This document shows positions 57,400-64,000 of a DNA stretch of 64,000 bases, piece after piece. Source of the DNA: Sclerodactyla briareus (taxonomy: Eukaryota; Echinodermata; Holothuroidea; Dendrochirotida; Sclerodactylidae). Position 1 is the first letter of the stretch. Every line of letters starts with the position of its first letter. Where the stretch lies: assembly GCA_026419785.1 (NCBI GenBank), contig JAODTK010005631.1, positions 1 to 64,000 on the forward strand. The letters are read 5' to 3'. The notes below the pieces were generated by a model. The model saw nothing but the letters and a program-made list of their open reading frames with translations, made no database searches and was not told the origin of the DNA. Position numbers and translations under genes: made by a program.

Positions 57400-57960
57400 T
57401 TTTTAGTAGTAAAGCTCCACGAGGGAACGCTGGCTCCCCTGTGCATACTCGCCTTCTCTTCTCGACTAGTGTCCAGATGATATCGAGGCGAGGCAAGGGC
57501 GTAGGAGGCGGGGAGGAAGGCTGGGGGGGTGGGGGGCTGCAGCCCCCCCCAACCCCTTCCCAGCCGAATATGTCAGCAAAACAATCGGGGCAGTGCGCTG
57601 CTAGTTTTTCGGGCACCGACAGAGGAAAAATGTTGAAAAAAAAAAAATATAGTAGGCTAGCGCCTCGAGGCATGAGCAAAATATTAACCAGTATAGTGTT
57701 CGGGCAAATCACTACAGCCCCCCTAGATATATTCGGGCTCCTACGCACAGTGAGGCGAGGGGTTTGTAACCAAACCAAACCTTCCCCCGTGCGGCCATCC
57801 ACGAGGAGGACGTTCTGGAACTCGAGACCCGACTTCATTTCTAAGAACCGAAGCAGCGGGAGTACAAGTTTCAACCGTCGGGACTGCTCACAGTGATCGA
57901 AGAGATTATGTCCAATTGCCTCTAACAAACCCCAGTAACCCCAGAAAAGACCCCGGCATT
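57400..57960 (-). repeat. Second copy of the 53.2 kb repeat, with an insertion
   Basis: On the minus strand, cactgtgagcagtcccgacg (about 57895) and gtcgagaagagaaggcgagt (about 57466-57447) correspond to the body and end of the repeat at 53174-53690. No tRNA-like head is present. Between them lies inserted sequence with a G/C-rich hairpin (57519-57565). A 206-codon minus-strand frame through the copy is probably a fortuitous open frame. Confidence 0.55.
57519..57565. repeat. G/C-rich near-perfect hairpin
   Basis: The sequence ggctgggggggtggggggctg and the reverse complement of cagccccccccaaccccttcccagcc pair almost throughout, centred on ctgcag. It lies inside the insertion that splits the surrounding repeat. 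Confidence 0.75.
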
Positions 57961-58982
57961 TCAGTATTTCAAACATTTATTTAAGTATAGCCACCCAAGG
58001 TGGAAACGTACGTTTTCACCTCGTTTTTTACCCATGAATCAACCTGAAGTGCAAGTATTTGATGTTGGAAAGCATTACTTGGTTTTTCTCAAATAAGTAA
58101 CATTTGTAATTATTGAAAAAGCAATGGTCTAATAAATGGCAAAAGAGTATGAAACAAGTTTCCCTAGTTTTTGACAGCATTCTGTCAACCCATTTTACTT
58201 GTATTACAGGAATTGTAGAGGTCGTTTGGTAATGATCAGTACTAAATGCGGCGGAGGACGCGGACCAATTTTCGTTCATTGGTACAAAGTCGTTAACTGC
58301 ATATTTGGTAACTGCTTTCCACCAATGGATATGATATTATAAGGGGGAGGGGGGGGAAGATTAGTAGTCCAGAAAATGCGGAATAATTTGGCATTAGCAT
58401 TTGAAGAAGGCTAAAAAGAAGAATAAAAAAATCACGTGATGAAACGTCACGGACGGGACAGTTTATGTTCGTTAGCAAATTAACTAATTAAACTCATTGA
58501 TTTCAACAGAATTGTTGTTTAAAATGTCCTACTCTTTCATTTTCAATTCCACCTACTTGAGTCCCAGTTCAATTTCAAGGCATATGGTTGAAAATTGAAA
58601 ATTGTCCATGTCCGGACACTAGTTTCTGGCTCGTTATTGTTAATATTGCAACAACAATAAAACGTAGAAACTTGACGTGAAACTATGCATTTTGGTTAGA
58701 CTAATTATAGACTAACCTGCATTTGCCAACTTTGTCTAAAACAACTGAGTTTAAACCTCCCATGCCCAAATTACAGTGGAATGCCCCATCTATAGGACCC
58801 AGCCCACTTCGCAGGAGTGATAAAGCCACCCACGGCCCGTATATTAAAAAACTAAAGTACATCGGTGCTGTGTCTTCGATATAAAGGTGCAAAAGCAGAT
58901 CATACACGGTAGTAGAGCTAGCTAAGGTCCAATCCAATAGTAAGCAGAGTATTAGACAAACACATCCATGTTTTCAATTAAT
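57961..58982. other. No recognisable gene
   Basis: Nothing recognised. A G-rich tract lies near 58342-58358. Confidence 0.35.
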
Positions 58983-58985
58983 AAT

Positions 58986-59028
<43 letters not shown>

Positions 59029-59155
59029 TATCTTATTATTATTATGATTATTATTATTCATTATTACTATTATATTATTTATTATTATATTATTATTATT
59101 CTTATATTATTATTATTGTGTTTTTTGTTGTTGTTTATTATATAATTATTAGCAA
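58983..59155. repeat. (TTA)n microsatellite
   Basis: Imperfect tattat repeats with scattered substitutions. The encoded Ile/Tyr/Leu run is an artefact. Confidence 0.95.
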
Positions 59156-59689
59156 TGATCAAGAATGTTTTATTCACCGGTATTGACCAGTCGCCTCTTC
59201 GCCATCATCTGAACAACAAACAACGCAACATTGTCCCTGCTTGGGTCTGCTGCTAATCGCAATGCGAATGGAATCTCCACAATATCCTTACCTTCACACT
59301 CAATGAAGAATCACTCACGGCAAACCAGTTTTAATATATTACGGCAAGATCTCCTTGCCTGATAATAGTAAATTATGCGGCAACAGCAAATTAATGTGAA
59401 TGCTAATCTCTGATCATGACCGGTTTGGAAAATTTACATTCAACGTGCCCATCCTTCGGGGACAGAATTCTTTCATGTAGATCTAAGTCGCATTGGTCCA
59501 CTCTACAAACATACTCCTCGGGTTCGAGTGACCGAGATGACCGCACTTAATCAGTACATGAATGGTCCTACTTACGAGCCATGAATAATACAAATACGAT
59601 ACTTACTAAGTTACTTGCCGAGCAGATTTTCTTTTTAATGACATTTGCGGGACAAAGGACCATACGAGGTCCGTCAAGGGTGCGACCTG
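59156..59689. other. No recognisable gene
   Basis: Nothing recognised. Confidence 0.35.
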
Positions 59690-59840
59690 GATACCCGAAC
59701 CCCCGCCAACTGACAGCTGCGAAAACCTTCACCAGGTACATGACCAGGCACCATCTTTTCGGTACTTTCTGTTAGGGTTATTTCTCGCGCCACGTCCGTT
59801 CTCCTGGGTGGAAGGCCGCCGCTCTTCCAATGGGTGCGCA
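59690..59840 (-). repeat. Possible tRNA-derived SINE remnant
   Basis: On the minus strand, cattggaagagcggcggcc followed by ttccacccagg resembles the D and anticodon arms of a tRNA. A B-box-like gggttcgggtatcc occurs further on. The spacing is wrong for a tRNA gene, so this is at most a decayed SINE. Confidence 0.3.
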
Positions 59841-60754
59841 TAACTGCATACCTCATGTCGGACATTCACACAACACGACAACACGATGGGCATCCAAGCA
59901 GGCATGAATCAAAACAGTGTGACCCTTACCTTCAACCTCTAGACACAGACTATGTATATATTGATCCTTTATTTACGGGTCTCTTTACTGGATACCCAAC
60001 ATGTAATTTGAGTTTAATTTAATGATGAAAGATCATCAGTGCCAAGTGACCCCAGGGAAAGTATGATCATCCAACTCCGGGCTACCTCTATTTTATTGCA
60101 CTTACTCTAAAACCCGGAACTAGCACGTTGGTGCTATTAGCTTATAGCGTTATTTCTTTCGCATCGCGCAAGAAATATGACCCCGCGAACAGATGAGTCG
60201 TTACAGCTTCAGATTAGTGATTCTCGCTGCTCGGAGCTTCCAGGGTGAAATATGTTTCCGTCGTTGCACCGACGGGTCAGTCCTCCTGGAGGATAGAATT
60301 ATTTTTTTTACTTGCCTCCAGTTTTCTTCTGAACCTTCCATGCCATAGTGACGTTGCTGAATTTATATAGGTTACTGGAAAAGTGAGAGGCGTGGTACAC
60401 GTTACTGTAACACCATACTGATCACACTCTCGCCTCGGGTTAGTTCGAAAGATGATTGGCACATAATAATATGCATGGTTATTATCATTATTGTCAATAT
60501 CATAACCAGTATATCGATGGCCGTGGTTTTTCAGGCCGAACATGCTTGTCCAACGGTCAAAACAAATCGTAAAAGTGGGATCGTCCGAGTCAATCGTTTT
60601 GAAAAGTATAAGTTAGCTGAAATACCAACGTTCCACAATTCCTCTATTTCTTAAAAATGGCTCCCAGTCCACCCGTGTTAACGAGATTTCCCAGTCTTGA
60701 CCACTCTTTACCTTACTGCCTTTACCTTATTCAAACCTTATTCAATGGGAATCG
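59841..60754. other. No recognisable gene
   Basis: Nothing recognised. Confidence 0.35.
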
Positions 60755-60829
60755 TGTACTCATCATGGTAACCACACATACCAAGTATGGATTTTTGTGT
60801 TAACGAGCCACCCCCCCCCCCCCCCCCCC
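60755..60829 (+). repeat. Solo fragment of the ~295 bp unit, plus poly(C) (19)
   Basis: The word gtactcatcatggtaaccac followed by acataccaagtatgg and tgttaacgagcc matches the unit of the array at 14085-15400. It is interrupted by a run of 19 C at 60811-60829. Confidence 0.6.
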
Positions 60830-62454
60830 ACCACCCCCAACACCTCGCCAACCCAGACACACGGCCATGCCTGAATAAATTCCTGTGACTACGTCAATAC
60901 CAAAAACCCATAAATTTTAAGGTTCGTTGATGAATTCATGAACTAAAATGCATTACGAACCTGGGAGAGAAACCACTGCGGATGAACGTTTCTTGCTCAC
61001 CATACCTCTTTCACGATAGAGTACACCGAGTCTAGTCGGTCTAGTAACTGAGGGCAAGGAGGGTCGCCCTGGGGATACAAGTCCAACGCAGACAGCATGA
61101 TACCAAACCTGCACGATAAAAAAAAAAGAGAGAGTGAGAAAAAAAACAAACAGTCAGATCACGAAAAATCGTGAAAGCCCGTCAGCCCAAATGCGTTTCC
61201 TCACGTACGTTAATTCAAAATTTCATCTTCCTCTCACACTTTAACACTGGAAGTGCATCCACACGGACGCGGTGTCGTCTCTATCACGTCTGGTCCGAAA
61301 AAAAAGAAGAATTAGAGCTTCCATATCCTGAATTCCTGTCAAAGTCCCCGTGCGTCCAGTACGTCAAATTACGATTTTGGTAATGTTTTCCTCTCATCGA
61401 AATGATTATTATTTTATTTTTTTTTTTTGGGGGGGGGTGGGGAGGTATATATTACATGGCATCAAGATAACTATACTGTACAAAACATTATTTCAATGGA
61501 AATTCCGTTTACTTCCCAGTTGAGCTGTGTCACAACCATATATTGATTCAATACATGCTACATTGAACGTAGATGCATGTAGCTAAAGGGAATGGGTGGG
61601 GAGGTGGTAGGCTCTGGCGAATGAGGTGAGGGGGCAGTGGGTGAGTTAAAAGGGGATATGAAAACCTGACGTGCATGGCAACAGCATATTTAATCATTAA
61701 TCGTTCTCGCCACCGAGCAAAGAGTGGGAAGTCATGTTTTATGTAGCTACTTACGTAAACACACCAAAAAGCAACAGCAACTTCAATCCTCCCCCTACCC
61801 CGTGGGACATGCGCACAGTAGCATTACCTAAAGATAGCCCCCCCCTCTATTGCGATGGGAAAGTCCCAGCATGTTCCAGTAAGCCTATACTACAGTGGTA
61901 TAACCAGGACATTTGAGTAGGCCTATGGCTATTTGGGGGACAGAAGACCCGCCGCAGCGTTGGCTCAGTGTGCATAGTTTCTGCATTCGTGAGGAAACTT
62001 CCCCAACGTCACTACTAGAGTCACTGATTGCAGCTGTAGTACATAACTTGATTCGCATTATGGTATACGTAATTTGAAGCTGCATTTCCGCATCCTGTAC
62101 AGTCGGGCATGCGTCCAAACGCGCATGCGTCTTGCATTCTGCGTGGACAGGACCGCGTGTGCCTAATTGTATATTGACTGAGTATATTCACTGATTTTCA
62201 GGCGTCAGTATAGTAACATTAGTAATACTCAGGAATTAGTAACCGTCTTTTTGCACAAATCAGGCAGTCCACGCTTACCACTATGACTAGAACGGGGTCT
62301 TAGAAGTCCCCGGTCACACATGCCAAGAGGACGGTAATAATTCGTTCGGTTGTGTGACGTGCTTTAAGAATAACGAAGAATAAGAACACTGAGACTATAC
62401 ACCACTCCCTGTCGGAAAGGTGTTCTTCCTGGGTGAGTCATTCGACAAACCAAG
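60830..62454. other. No recognisable gene
   Basis: G-rich tract near 61428-61436. No gene or repeat family assigned. Confidence 0.35.
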
Positions 62455-62590
62455 CTGTCTCGTGCCCCTGATTCCAATCCGTCGAGCTGACGCGCTCGAC
62501 GAGAAGGCTACAGGTTCATTCTGCGGGGATTTGGTTATAAACCGACCGGGATTCGACCCCTGACTGACCCTAAAGCAAGCACGGGAATAG
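62455..62590 (-). repeat. Possible tRNA-derived SINE remnant
   Basis: The minus strand has two B-box-like words (ggggtcgaatcccgg near 62560-62546 and ggattggaatcagg near 62482-62469). The second is preceded by gtagccttctcgtcgagcgcg, resembling the A-box region of a leucine or serine type tRNA. Folding is imperfect and no 3' body was recognised. Confidence 0.35.
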
Positions 62591-64000
62591 TAGATTGTGA
62601 GACGGTTCCATTCTTGTTTTTGTTGGATTTGATTATGTGTGCAAAGTTTTATGTCATTTCATTATATGAGAACTTTCCAAAAGGAGGGCCTACATACGAA
62701 ACGAACGAAGCCAGGAAAGTCAGTGAATCAGGAGCTAACAATGAAAATCAAACAATCATGGAACAATCAGTCATGTATGAAGCAACGTATCTTCAGTGAC
62801 CCTTCTGGAGCCTGAAATTGAACAATAAAACCCTAGAAGTGAAAGTGTCAAAGGCAAACGTCCACACTACTACGGGAAAATAGAGGTGGCTGTGCCAAGC
62901 ATCTCTTTTCCCGAATCTCTCTTTCGATTTCAAGCCAAGGTAGGGGTATTCCCTATTGAACAAGGACAGAGATATGACTGTTATTCCTTTACCTAAGGTT
63001 TTTTACCTTATGATATCTAAAGGATATAGTGATATTCATTTTACGACGCACGCGCTAGGAACAACACAATATGAAAGAATATACTAGTAACCCTCAAAAG
63101 CAGTGTTCACAAGGTTCACAGTTCTTAAAATCCTCCCACTCAGTTTATACCTATCTTTGACTAGATGAATCGCAGAGGTTGAAAAACCATTCGTAAAGTT
63201 TGACCACAAGTAATTGGACAGACAGAAGACAGAACCAGGCGCACAGACAGACAAACGATAGATAGACCATTTACGATGTGTTTTTTTACGGTTTCAGTTT
63301 CACGTGACATTGTCTAATACGTTATTCGAAACTGGTTCCGTTCTTCGTTGTAAAGCCCACAAATAACTCATGATAACGTCACTTTTGCACCATAAATTCA
63401 TGTGTGTGCCCTGTGTGTGTCAATGGTCTCTAACAGAAGATAGCCAACTTTTACCAAGAGAATAATTTCCCAGAGCATAATACCGGACTGACCAGTGTCC
63501 ACCTTTTGCTGTACTGACGGAGAAAAAGAGTCTCTCCGTGGACCCAGGCAAATGTAATGTTTCTTCCTATGAAGAAATGATAATAATCATACTAATAATG
63601 ATTATATTATTATTGCTAGTAATAATAATAGTAATTGTCCGGGATTTGTAGGAGGAGACACACGAGCAGAGTAGATATGGTCTTTTGGTCAAATGTGTAT
63701 TGTCTTTCTACACAAAAACCCTGTAATAAAAATAAACAATTCTTAATGGACTGGCAAGAATATAACAATTAATAAATTGACGTTGCAGTGCGTACTAACA
63801 AAGGCATGCTATTATCAGAACCATACCAGTCTTGACCAGTGCCAACAACTCATAAAGCAACATACAACAAAATCCTTGCCTGAGCTATTTTCCTGTATTG
63901 TCTTTGTCCGTTATTTATTTCTTTTCTTTCTTCGGGCTTCAAGGAGCCAATTAATGCTCACCAGGGAACCTATCAGTATTGCTCGCCTTACGCTTCTCGA
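62591..64000. other. No recognisable gene; possible third copy of the 53.2 kb repeat at the edge
   Basis: Nothing recognised up to 63975. The last 23 bases (gctcgccttacgcttctcga) resemble actcgccttctcttctcga at 53257 and 57447, so another copy may begin at the window edge. Confidence 0.3.

Noticed and set aside
57356-57976. 206-codon minus-strand open frame
   Set aside because: It runs antisense through an interspersed repeat and a G/C hairpin, has poly-Phe and poly-Pro runs from homopolymers, and shows no domain.

Overview
The window is non-coding-dominated animal genomic DNA. It has no operons or Shine-Dalgarno-led genes. It carries long A/T-rich stretches, microsatellites, intron-like splice signals, tRNA-derived SINE heads and decayed retroelements of the L2, CR1 and DIRS types. 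The mix of L2/CR1 LINEs, a DIRS element, an immunoglobulin-receptor-like locus, many poly(G)/poly(C) tracts and a recurring TAGGCCTA octamer fits an invertebrate deuterostome such as an echinoderm, hemichordate or lancelet. That placement is an inference, and no single gene fixes the taxon. No intact host gene can be read end to end. Almost every ORF of 60-200 codons is a chance frame or lies inside a repeat.

Layout. 0.4-1.3 kb holds a ~22 bp minisatellite present in opposite orientations either side of a spacer (foldback-like). 2.4-7.2 kb on the minus strand holds exon-like pieces of a putative Ig-superfamily receptor: a signal peptide plus V-type Ig segment (frameshifted), a well-defined cytoplasmic-tail exon with an ITIM-type tyrosine motif, and a further candidate transmembrane exon. 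7.7-8.3 kb has two copies, 354 bp apart, of a tRNA-derived SINE. 10.2-15.7 kb is a block of different tandem arrays (~130, ~60, ~141 and ~295 bp periods), whose last unit is inverted next to a (CA)n tract. 18.9-22.8 kb is a GC-rich block with its own tandem repeats, abutting a CR1-like LINE remnant on the minus strand (22.9-24.0 kb).

Further along, 27.2-27.8 and 39.05-39.9 kb share one ~200 bp tandem family. Directly after the first array lies a decayed DIRS-type retrotransposon (about 27.9-30.2 kb, plus strand) in which RT, RNase H and the tyrosine recombinase can all be followed. 37.26-37.44 kb is a clean-looking candidate exon. 43.9-46.9 kb is a nearly full-length but broken L2 LINE, including its 3' tail. 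49.6-50.4 kb is the ~141 bp array family again in opposite orientation. 53.2-53.7 and 57.4-57.96 kb are two copies of another interspersed repeat, one with a tRNA-like head.

The host content that can be supported is limited to the Ig-receptor-like exons and one or two orphan exons. Everything else recognisable is mobile or tandem-repeat DNA in various stages of decay. The most substantial items are the DIRS element, the ITIM-tailed receptor locus, and the set of tandem families that recur at distant places and in both orientations.
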